Position numbers and translations under genes: made by a program. Shown here piece by piece: positions 57,612 to 64,000 of a DNA stretch of 64,000 nucleotides. The stretch comes from an uncultured bacterium. Lineage in GTDB: Bacteria; Fidelibacterota; Marinisomatia; Marinisomatales; Marinisomataceae. Location: positions 175,400-239,399 of the forward strand of contig CALSRE010000001.1 of assembly GCA_943788675.1 (NCBI GenBank), in the 5' to 3' direction. The notes under the pieces are model-generated. The model was not told where the DNA came from. It did not search any database and was given only the letters and a program-made list of their open reading frames with translations. Numbering within the stretch: the stretch's first letter is position 1; every line of letters begins with the position of its first letter.

Positions 57612-57752
57612 TTAAGAGGATACGGTAAGACGTTTACGACCCTTTTTCATGCGAGAAGACAAAACCTTTTTGCCCCCAACGGTCGATTTTCTTTTCATAA
57701 AACCGTGCTTGTTTTTTCTTTTTCTATTACTTGGCTGATATGTTCTTTTCAT
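57612..57752 (-). CDS. rpmH: 50S ribosomal protein L34
   Basis: 46 residues, nearly invariant family sequence ('[18 protein letters not shown]' and '[17 protein letters not shown]'). The ATG at 57752 is fixed by homology; the frame is open a further 24 codons but that is not L34. The gene diverges from dnaA across the putative origin, which is the standard rpmH-dnaA arrangement. Confidence 0.97.
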   Translation of the reverse strand: MKRTYQPSNRKRKNKHGFMKRKSTVGGKKVLSSRMKKGRKRLTVSS

Positions 57753-57905
57753 AATTATATATTTGTCGAAATATAGTCCAATTAAACTATTTGTAAAACA
57801 AATAAAACAAACATAAAAACACAAAAAAGCTATGCTTCAAACAAAAAAGAGTGTAAAGTTATAAAATATAGATATAAAAAAATGTTAATAAGATGTGGAT
57901 AACTA
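57753..57905. other. rpmH-dnaA divergent gap, candidate oriC and promoter region
   Basis: 153 bp, AT-rich, between divergent rpmH and dnaA. It contains a perfect DnaA box (57894-57902), a TGTTAATAA variant just before it (57883-57891), and the hairpin ATTTGT-AAA-ACAAAT (57789-57803). It must carry both promoters. In many bacteria oriC lies here. Only one consensus box is present, so the origin may extend elsewhere. Confidence 0.55.
57894..57902 (-). promoter_or_regulatory. DnaA box (TTATCCACA) before dnaA
   Basis: TGTGGATAA, 3 bp upstream of the dnaA ATG. A box here overlaps the ribosome-binding region and would allow DnaA autorepression, or serve as an origin box. Same orientation and flank (CTAA) as the box at 51478. 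Confidence 0.7.
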
Positions 57906-59246
57906 ATGGACTATAAAAACTTTTGGAGAGAAGTGGCGGATGATTTAAAAAAATCTTTACCGGACCATGCCTATGAAGCATGGATAGAAACGCTTTCCCC
58001 GGTAGGCGTGACAAACGACATTTTTATTTTAGAGGCACCAAACCAGTTTGCCTATGATTGGATAATAAACAACTACCAGGACATAATACTGTCTTCTTTA
58101 AAAGAAAAAAAACAAAACCTTCAATTAAAAATTTCTATAGCTCCCCAGTCTGAGCAAAGCATTTCTGCAACGGACCTTGATTCACAAGAACCAACGAAAC
58201 AAAGCAACCCGGGAAGAAGAAACAATATAAATCCAAGCAACATCTTTGGCTCGTTTATCGAGGGGCCAAATAATATTTTTGCAAAAAATGCCGCCCACAG
58301 AGTAGCTAGTACGCCAGGTAGTGCAGACTTTAACCCCCTTATTATTTATGGTGGTGTTGGGCTGGGAAAAACACACCTTTTACACTCAATAGCAAATGAA
58401 CTAATTGCTGGAAAAAAACAACTCAATGTTGTGCTGGCTTCGTCTGAAAAATTTACAAACGACTTTATTGCAAGTATTCAAGAAAACAAATCGCTAGATT
58501 TTTCTAAGGTTTATAGAAAGGCTGATGTTTTATTAATTGATGATATACAGTTTTTTCAAGGAAAAGAACAAACCCAAGAACAATTTTTTCACACCTTTAA
58601 TGATCTTTATACAGCTGGAAAACAAATTGTAATGACAGCCGATAGATATCCAGGCGAAATGGTTGGATTGCAGGACAGGCTTTTGTCTAGGTTTGAGTCT
58701 GGTCTTCACGCGGATATACAGCCACCAGACTTTGAAACAAGGGTTGCAATATTGTCAACCAAGGCAAAACAAAACAATATGGAGATAAGTGGAGAGCACC
58801 TTGAAAAAATAGCTTCCCACGTGCGTACAAACATTAGAGACCTAGAAAGTTGCATTACAAAAATTTTTGCTCACGCCACCCTCTCGGGAGACAAGGTGAA
58901 CGAAGCTTTGGTGGAGTCCATTATTAGAGAAAGGCTTGGTGATCAGGGTTATGGACAGGCAAACATGCAAGACGTTGTGAGCGGTGTGTGCAGTATCTTT
59001 TCTGTTTCACAAGAAGAAATTGTTGGACAGTCTAGAAGAAAAAATATAGCCGAAGCGAGACAGGTGGCAGCATATTTAGCGAGAGAGGTTTTAGATATGC
59101 CTCTAAGCGCAATAGGGGTACATTTGGGGGGAAGAGACCATACAACAATTATGTATGCGCACAAAAAGGTGGCGGAACTATTAAAAAAAGACAATAAATT
59201 TAAAAGAAGAGTTGATATAATTTATAACGAACTAAACCTTAACTAA
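57906..59246 (+). CDS. dnaA: Chromosomal replication initiator DnaA
   Basis: 446 residues. Domain I ('FWREVADDLKKSLPDHAYEAWI'), variable domain II (about 80-115), AAA+ domain III with Walker A 'GGVGLGKT' (149-156) and Walker B 'LLIDD' (209-213), and domain IV with 'GGRDHTTIMYAHKKV', which binds TTATCCACA boxes. It melts the origin and regulates genes. No dnaN follows; ssb is next, 10 bp on. Confidence 0.97.
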   Translation: MDYKNFWREVADDLKKSLPDHAYEAWIETLSPVGVTNDIFILEAPNQFAYDWIINNYQDIILSSLKEKKQNLQLKISIAPQSEQSISATDLDSQEPTKQSNPGRRNNINPSNIFGSFIEGPNNIFAKNAAHRVASTPGSADFNPLIIYGGVGLGKTHLLHSIANELIAGKKQLNVVLASSEKFTNDFIASIQENKSLDFSKVYRKADVLLIDDIQFFQGKEQTQEQFFHTFNDLYTAGKQIVMTADRYPGEMVGLQDRLLSRFESGLHADIQPPDFETRVAILSTKAKQNNMEISGEHLEKIASHVRTNIRDLESCITKIFAHATLSGDKVNEALVESIIRERLGDQGYGQANMQDVVSGVCSIFSVSQEEIVGQSRRKNIAEARQVAAYLAREVLDMPLSAIGVHLGGRDHTTIMYAHKKVAELLKKDNKFKRRVDIIYNELNLN

Positions 59247-59256
59247 AGGAAGTAAA

Positions 59257-59700
59257 ATGGCAAAAGGAACAGTAAATAAAGTAACACTAGTTGGAAGATT
59301 GGGACAGGATCCAGAAATACGATTTACCGGAGAGGGAAATGCGATAGCATCTTTTAGCGTTGCAACAAACGAGTCTTGGAAGAGTAAAGATGGAACAATG
59401 CAAGAAAGAACCGAGTGGACAAAGGTCACAGTTTTTGGAACAACGGCAGAAAAATATGTTCAGCCATATATTAAAAAAGGAACGCTTGTCTATGTTGAAG
59501 GTTCTTTAAAAACAGACAAGTGGCAAGACAAGGACGGAAATGATAAATATTCCACCGGAGTTGTCGCAAACATATATGGTGGGGTTCAAATTTTAGGGGG
59601 AGGAGAATCAAATACGGACTCTTCTTCATCGATGAACCAAGAAAGACCAGAAAAAGAGAGCTTAAATCAAGCAGTTGAAGACGACGATCTCCCGTTTTAG
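59257..59700 (+). CDS. ssb: Single-stranded DNA-binding protein
   Basis: 147 residues. OB-fold ('NKVTLVGRLGQDPEIRFTGEGNAIASFSVATNESWK', residues 6-41), a Ser/Gly-rich linker, and the acidic tip 'DDDLPF' that recruits replication and repair partners. AAAGGAAG precedes the start. A single short copy next to dnaA suits a primary replication role. Confidence 0.96.
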   Translation: MAKGTVNKVTLVGRLGQDPEIRFTGEGNAIASFSVATNESWKSKDGTMQERTEWTKVTVFGTTAEKYVQPYIKKGTLVYVEGSLKTDKWQDKDGNDKYSTGVVANIYGGVQILGGGESNTDSSSSMNQERPEKESLNQAVEDDDLPF

Positions 59701-59704
59701 TTAA

Positions 59705-60325
59705 ATGACAATATCGCATCCAAGAAGCAAGCCGCTTCGATACATTTTAAGCTACGTATCTGTTTTACTGTGTGTTTTTTTAACAAGATATTCTGTAAGC
59801 GGGGAGAACAACCTTCCCAAGGAAGGACCTTACATTTTAGCCCCAAACCACATAGACGACGTAGACCCCGTACCAATAGCAGCAGCGGTAAAAAAACCAA
59901 TTACTTTTTTAATGGCACAAGATCAAGCAGAGCTTCCCTGGTATAAGGCGTGGGGTCCCTGGTCTTACGGGGTATTGTTGGTTAATAGGGCAAACGTTCA
60001 AACCTCAACCATTAAAAAAATTCAAAAACAAATAAATAAAAAAGAGAGAATTTGTATTTTTCCAGAAGGCACAATAAAGGGAGAGGGTTTAAAAGAGGGC
60101 AAAAGAGGGGTTGCATATTTTGCAATTAAAAATGAAATACCAATTATTCCAACAGCCATCATAGGAACAAAGGGAATCATAGAAAAAATAAAGAAGCTAA
60201 AAAGAGAAAGGGTGAAGGTTGTTTTTGGAAAGCCTATATTTGTTAAAAAGGGGGACGAAGAAAAAAAAATAACTCACCAAGCAATGGCAACGCTAAAAAA
60301 GATGTTGCCAGCTGACCACACGTAA
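59705..60325 (+). CDS. Lysophospholipid acyltransferase, PlsC-like (short form)
   Basis: 206 residues. 'LAPNHIDDVDPVPI' has the catalytic NHx4D and 'CIFPEGTIKGEGL' the EGT variant of the second motif, followed by 'GVAYFAIKNEIPIIPTAII'. It acylates lysophosphatidate or a related lysolipid at the inner membrane. It is paralogous to the gene at 1850-2563 but with 'FPEGT' in place of 'SPEGQ'. It follows ssb by 4 bp. Confidence 0.85.
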   Translation: MTISHPRSKPLRYILSYVSVLLCVFLTRYSVSGENNLPKEGPYILAPNHIDDVDPVPIAAAVKKPITFLMAQDQAELPWYKAWGPWSYGVLLVNRANVQTSTIKKIQKQINKKERICIFPEGTIKGEGLKEGKRGVAYFAIKNEIPIIPTAIIGTKGIIEKIKKLKRERVKVVFGKPIFVKKGDEEKKITHQAMATLKKMLPADHT

Positions 60326-60334
60326 GGAAAAAAA

Positions 60335-60667
60335 ATGAACGTTGAAATAATAGCAAGCGCAGTAAATATAGTTATAGCCGCAACCCTTTTTTTTGTTTGG
60401 GTTGTAAGGTATGATAACATAGTAGAAGAATTTAAAAACGATTACAACTACCCAGACTGGTTAAGAGACTTAACAGGCATATTAAAGCTTTCATGTTCAG
60501 CAATGTTGTTAAGCGCAGACCCACAAATGAACAATCTTGGGCTTCTTGGAATAACAGTGTTGATGTTTTTTGCCATGATGACACACGTAAAGGTGAAATC
60601 TGCACCAAGAAAGGCGTTGCCGTCAATATCTCTTTTTTTGCTCTGCCTGTTTTTATTGTTTGTTTAG
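60335..60667 (+). CDS. DoxX-like small membrane protein
   Basis: 110 residues, about four membrane helices (roughly 5-25, 44-60, 66-83, 92-110). 'YPDWLRDLTGILKLSCSAMLL' and 'MMTHVKVKSAPRKALPSI' resemble the DoxX-like group. Function is unknown; some DoxX proteins interact with redox partners. AAGGA precedes the start. Its TAG stop directly abuts the convergent quinone-reductase stop (TAGCTA). Confidence 0.6.
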   Translation: MNVEIIASAVNIVIAATLFFVWVVRYDNIVEEFKNDYNYPDWLRDLTGILKLSCSAMLLSADPQMNNLGLLGITVLMFFAMMTHVKVKSAPRKALPSISLFLLCLFLLFV

Positions 60668-61669
60668 CTAGTCGTTTATAAAAACAACCTTACCAACAAC
60701 GCCACGCTTTGCAATTCTATCAATTGCCATAACGGCGTCCTTCATGGGAATGGTTTCAGAAATAGTTGGAGAAAGGCTTTTGTTGGCCAACATTTTCCCT
60801 ATTTCTAACAGGTTTTTTGAGTTTGTTTTTGGATTTTCTTTTTGGAATCTTCCAACAAACACGCCAGAAACCGCACAACCCTTTAACAGCATAAGGTTAG
60901 TGGGAAAAGAAGGTATTTTCCCTGCTGCAAAACCAACAACCAGATAGGTGCCACCCCAACCTATTGCCCGAAGGGCGGGTTCAGCAAAACAGTCACCAAC
61001 GGGATCATAAACTATTGAAAACCCGCCAACTACACTTTTTGACTTTAATTCTTTTGTAAAGACTTTTTGTTCATCCTTATCAAGTCTTTTCTCTCCATAA
61101 ATAACAACATCATCGACACCATATCTAGCACAAACTTCAGCTTTTTCTTTTGTTGACACTGCGGCTACAACGCGAGCCCCAAAAGATTTTGCTATATCAA
61201 TAGCAGCTAGACCAACGCCGCCAGAAGCACCCAACACCAAAACCTCATCATTTTTGCTGATATTTGCTCTTTGTACAAGGGCGTGGTAGCTTGTTCCATA
61301 AACCATAAAAACGCTTCCAGCTATGCGGTGTGGAAGACTATCTGGAATGGAAAAAACCATACTAGCAGAAACAACTATTTTTTCAGCAAAGGCGCCAAAC
61401 CCTTTAAAAAATCCAACCCTATCTCCAGCCTTAAAACCGGTAACCTCTTCACCAACGGAAGATATAATACCCGAACCCTCATGTCCTGGAGAAAAAGGTC
61501 TCTCTGGTTGAAACTGGTATAAACCCTGTACTATTAGGTTGTCTGGATAGTTTAACCCGGCCGCCCTAACATCAACTACAACCTCGCCCTTACCAGCAAC
61601 GGGGTTGTCAACATCCTCCCAAACAAGATCAGAAACAGGACCAAATTTTTTACATATTATAGCTTTCAT
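60668..61669 (-). CDS. Zinc-independent quinone oxidoreductase-like MDR dehydrogenase
   Basis: 333 residues, medium-chain dehydrogenase superfamily. 'GLNYPDNLIVQGLYQFQPERPFSPGHEGSGII' and the cofactor fold 'VLVLGASGGVGLAAIDIAKSFGARVVA' are typical of NADPH:quinone reductases; the structural zinc cysteines are lacking. The usual substrate is a quinone or enoyl compound; acrylyl-CoA or crotonyl-type reductases share this fold. It lies 9 bp downstream of purH, likely co-transcribed. Confidence 0.8.
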   Translation of the reverse strand: MKAIICKKFGPVSDLVWEDVDNPVAGKGEVVVDVRAAGLNYPDNLIVQGLYQFQPERPFSPGHEGSGIISSVGEEVTGFKAGDRVGFFKGFGAFAEKIVVSASMVFSIPDSLPHRIAGSVFMVYGTSYHALVQRANISKNDEVLVLGASGGVGLAAIDIAKSFGARVVAAVSTKEKAEVCARYGVDDVVIYGEKRLDKDEQKVFTKELKSKSVVGGFSIVYDPVGDCFAEPALRAIGWGGTYLVVGFAAGKIPSFPTNLMLLKGCAVSGVFVGRFQKENPKTNSKNLLEIGKMLANKSLSPTISETIPMKDAVMAIDRIAKRGVVGKVVFIND

Positions 61670-61678
61670 AATAAACTC

Positions 61679-63178
61679 CTAGTGTTTAAAAACCCTATAG
61701 CCAGTAAAAGCCATAGAAATATTATTTTTGTTACAGGAATCAACAACCTCTTTGTCTCTAATCGACCCGCCGGGTTGTACTATGGCCGACACCCCGTAAC
61801 GGGCCATCGTTTCTATAGAATCTTTAAATGGAAAAAAAGCATCAGACGCAACCACACAACCCTTGGGGATGCCGGTTTTTTTAAAAGCAATATTTGTGGC
61901 ATCAACTCTACTGGTTTGGCCGCCAGAAATACTAATGATTTTATTATTTTTTGCAACAACGATTGCATTTGACTTTGTATGCTTTACAACTCTCCAAGCT
62001 AAAAGCAGAGAAGAAATTTGTGAATCAGTCGGCTTTTTGTAGGTTGGAAAAGAAAGGGTTTTTGACCTGAGAGAGGACATATCACTTTCTTGGCCCAGGT
62101 TACCCCCAGAAATTGTTTTGATAGAAAAAGGGGAGGGTTTGTAGTTAGAAAGCTTCAAAATACGCAAATTTTTTTTCTTAGAAAAAATAACAAGAGCCTC
62201 CTTATCAAAAGAGGGAGCAATTACAATTTCAAAAAAAATAGTATTTATTTGTTTTGCTAAAGAGGCGGTGCACCTTTTGTTAAGGGCAACGACCCCACCA
62301 AAAGCTGAAAGATTGTCTACTTTTAAAGAGTTTTTGAAAGCAGATTCTATATTCTTCCCCACCCCAACTCCACAGGGAGAGTTGTGTTTAACAATTACGC
62401 AAGCAGGATCTTTTTTAAACTCGTTAAGACATAAAAGAGCAGCGTCTCCATCAAGAAAGTTGTTGTAAGAAAGAGCTTTGCCCTGGATTTTTTTTGCTTG
62501 AGGCAAACCCCTAGAACCATCTTCATAATCAACCACAAACGCGTCTTGGTGAGGGTTTTCACCATATCTAAGCACAGCCTTAGCTTCCTTTTCTTTTTCA
62601 GAAAGAACCTCAAAAACTCTTGCGTCATACTCTGCACAGCGGCCAAACGCTTTTTTGGCAAGAGCAAACCTCAGTTTTTCAGTAACCCCACCCGCTAATA
62701 ATTCTTTTTTGATTTTTGCAAAGTCTCGCACATCAACCACAACACTTACCCACTTATAGTTTTTTGCAGCAGCACGAATCATGGTTGGACCACCAACATC
62801 GATGTTTTCAATTTTATCTTCCAGGCTTGAGTCTGGGTTTTTGGAAACTTCGGAAAAAGGATAAAGGTTACAAACCACCATATCAATCCACATAATTTTA
62901 TTATCTTTTGCCTCTTGTTTATCAATATCGCGCTGTCCCAAAATTCCACCAGATATCTGAGGGCTGAGGGTTTTAACCCTACCACCAAATATTTCAGGAA
63001 ATTTGGTTATTGAGGAAACCTTTTTTACCTGTATTCCATTTTTTTTAAGAACCCTCGCCGTTCCACCGCTCGCAATAATTTTAGTACCATTTTTTTCTAA
63101 AAAGGCTGCAAAAGGAATAAGCCCTTTTTTGTTAGAAACAGAAAATAAGGCAGTTTTAGGAAAAATCTTTTGCTTCAC
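61679..63178 (-). CDS. purH: Bifunctional AICAR transformylase / IMP cyclohydrolase
   Basis: 499 residues. N-terminal MGS-like cyclohydrolase ('ALFSVSNKKGLIPFAAFLEKNG', 'ISGGILGQRD', 'VCNLYPF', 'IENIDVGGPTMIRAAAKN') and C-terminal AICAR transformylase with the Lys-His motif in 'VIVKHNSPCGVG'. It performs the last two steps of IMP synthesis. The start codon is GTG (63178), overlapping the psiE-like stop as GTGA. Confidence 0.96.
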   Translation of the reverse strand: MKQKIFPKTALFSVSNKKGLIPFAAFLEKNGTKIIASGGTARVLKKNGIQVKKVSSITKFPEIFGGRVKTLSPQISGGILGQRDIDKQEAKDNKIMWIDMVVCNLYPFSEVSKNPDSSLEDKIENIDVGGPTMIRAAAKNYKWVSVVVDVRDFAKIKKELLAGGVTEKLRFALAKKAFGRCAEYDARVFEVLSEKEKEAKAVLRYGENPHQDAFVVDYEDGSRGLPQAKKIQGKALSYNNFLDGDAALLCLNEFKKDPACVIVKHNSPCGVGVGKNIESAFKNSLKVDNLSAFGGVVALNKRCTASLAKQINTIFFEIVIAPSFDKEALVIFSKKKNLRILKLSNYKPSPFSIKTISGGNLGQESDMSSLRSKTLSFPTYKKPTDSQISSLLLAWRVVKHTKSNAIVVAKNNKIISISGGQTSRVDATNIAFKKTGIPKGCVVASDAFFPFKDSIETMARYGVSAIVQPGGSIRDKEVVDSCNKNNISMAFTGYRVFKH

Positions 63179-63570
63179 TCTACCTCTGGAAGTTCGGGGC
63201 CTTTTTTATCGATAAGCTTGTCTCTGTATGCCAAAGCTACCAAAGCCAAAGCTAGCAAGGCTATTGATGCAGCCAGGTATAAAGAATCAAGCCCCGCAAT
63301 GTTTTCAAAAGAAATGTGTCTAGCGAGAGCAAACATTCCAATATATAAAGGATATCTAACAGGTATTTTTCCTGTTGAAAAGAAAATGTTTACCATCTGC
63401 ATAATCTCCAGATATATAAACAACATCAAAACATTTTGAACCTTAATTATACCCGATGAGACAACGTTGTTAATTTCATATCCACATAAAAACAATACCA
63501 TACCAAATATGATCAGATGTAGAATTTTTTCTACAGCCGAAGTTATATTAAAGAAAAGTGCATTATTCAT
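63175..63570 (-). CDS. PsiE-family membrane protein
   Basis: 131 residues with about four membrane helices. 'VLMLFIYLEIMQMVNIFFSTGKIPVRYPLYIGMFALARHI' is the core of the phosphate-starvation-inducible PsiE family, including the 'PVRYPLYIG' stretch. Function is unknown. It overlaps purN by 8 bp and purH by 4 bp, so it is translated with purine genes. The acidic 'KKGPELPEVE' tail is cytoplasmic by the positive-inside rule. Confidence 0.75.
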   Translation of the reverse strand: MNNALFFNITSAVEKILHLIIFGMVLFLCGYEINNVVSSGIIKVQNVLMLFIYLEIMQMVNIFFSTGKIPVRYPLYIGMFALARHISFENIAGLDSLYLAASIALLALALVALAYRDKLIDKKGPELPEVE

Positions 63571-64000
63571 TGTTCCTCCAGTTTTTAATTACTTGAATAA
63601 AAGCGCGACCCTCAAGAGCCTGCACCCTATTTTTTAAATCCTCAACCGTATCCCCCTTTTTAACCGGGCAAGACAGCTGTAATAATATAGGACCGCTATC
63701 AACCTCTTTTGTAACTAGATGAATAGTACAGCCCGTTTTCTCGTCCCCCGACAGCAAAACGCTTTCGTGAACCGACTTGTTCATTCCTCCCGCATGTTTT
63801 GGCAGCAGAGATGGATGAACGTTAATAATTTTACCAGCCCACTTTTCAACAAAAGAAGAAGAAAGAATGCGCATAAAACCAATCAGTAAAATCAAATCAA
63901 TTTTTTTATTTTCTAAAATTTGAGACATTTCTAAATCAAAAACACCACGTTTTTTGTTTTTATGTGAAACATAGTATGAGTCAATAGAGTGATTTTTTGC
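63563..64000 (-). CDS. purN: Phosphoribosylglycinamide formyltransferase, C-terminal part (truncated by window edge)
   Basis: The open frame runs to the right edge; its beginning lies beyond 64000. 146 codons are visible. 'LIGFMRILSSSFVEKWAGKIINVHPSLLPKHAG' contains the catalytic Asn and His, and 'VTKEVDSGPILLQLSCPVKKGD' the Asp. Third step of purine synthesis, formyl transfer from 10-formyl-THF to GAR. It is followed by psiE-like and purH, forming a purine operon. Confidence 0.93.
   Translation of the reverse strand, partial: AKNHSIDSYYVSHKNKKRGVFDLEMSQILENKKIDLILLIGFMRILSSSFVEKWAGKIINVHPSLLPKHAGGMNKSVHESVLLSGDEKTGCTIHLVTKEVDSGPILLQLSCPVKKGDTVEDLKNRVQALEGRAFIQVIKNWRNNE

Noticed and set aside
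1-64000. CRISPR arrays, insertion sequences, prophage or defence systems
   Set aside because: No regularly spaced repeats, transposase motifs, integrase or restriction/abortive-infection genes were recognised; the content is housekeeping throughout.

Overview
The window is a gene-dense, AT-rich chromosomal segment from a Gram-negative, probably marine bacterium. Lipid A genes (lpxB, lpxK), TonB/ExbB/ExbD, a SurA-like chaperone, a periplasmic-domain YidC and lipoprotein or signal peptides show an outer membrane. A type II glutamine synthetase of about 336 residues, a three-gene sdhC-sdhA-sdhB operon with a five-helix cytochrome b, a K+-dependent membrane pyrophosphatase, an ispDF fusion and signal peptides ending in '...AFTQ/E' or '...MSQ/E' fit the FCB group. 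Candidatus Marinimicrobia (SAR406) is my best guess; no rRNA is present to prove it. No CRISPR array, insertion sequence, prophage or defence island is visible, and no stretch over 300 bp lacks a gene.

Layout. 1-5.7 kb: start of an Mrp/NBP35 ATPase, a ferredoxin, an MFS exporter, then minus-strand lrp-glnA-mutY-plsC and a small unknown gene. 5.7-18 kb: one long minus-strand run uvrA-ruvB-queA-ispDF-ispE-tRNA-Gln-prs-rplY-pth-hppA-rpsF-rpsR-rplI. 18-24.4 kb: yqgE, a FabI-like reductase, then ychF and a lipid A block (Gfo/Idh oxidoreductase, lpxB, DUF374 acyltransferase, lpxK). 24.4-26.6 kb: exbB-exbD-exbD-tonB. 26.7-31.2 kb: sdhCAB and a MORN-type lipoprotein. 31.3-38.6 kb: ppdK and an aldehyde dehydrogenase, each broken by one frameshift, with a saccharopine-dehydrogenase-like gene, an Smr protein, mltB and an EamA transporter. 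38.6-45.7 kb: typA, thyA, folA, an M16 peptidase, an ICMT-like membrane protein and yggS. 45.7-57.8 kb: minus-strand rpmH-yidC-mnmE-mnmG-surA-dnaN-gyrB-gyrA. 57.9-60.7 kb: plus-strand dnaA-ssb-plsC-DoxX-like. 60.7-64 kb: minus-strand purN-psiE-purH and a quinone-reductase-like gene.

The 51-58 kb part is the replication-origin neighbourhood. rpmH and dnaA diverge around a 153-bp AT-rich gap with a perfect DnaA box just before dnaA. A second copy of that box lies beside an AT-rich 232-bp gap upstream of dnaN. Two ParB-site (parS) palindromes mark the two ends of mnmG. The usual partners rnpA, recF, rsmG and parAB are absent from their canonical places, so the ancestral origin cluster has been rearranged.

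The genome is strongly compacted: of eight convergent gene junctions, five overlap and one abuts. I did not find a convincing new multigene system. The best leads are the rearranged origin with parS sites at both ends of mnmG, the paired frameshifts in ppdK and the aldehyde dehydrogenase gene, and a probable small unannotated gene between yqgE and the FabI-like gene.
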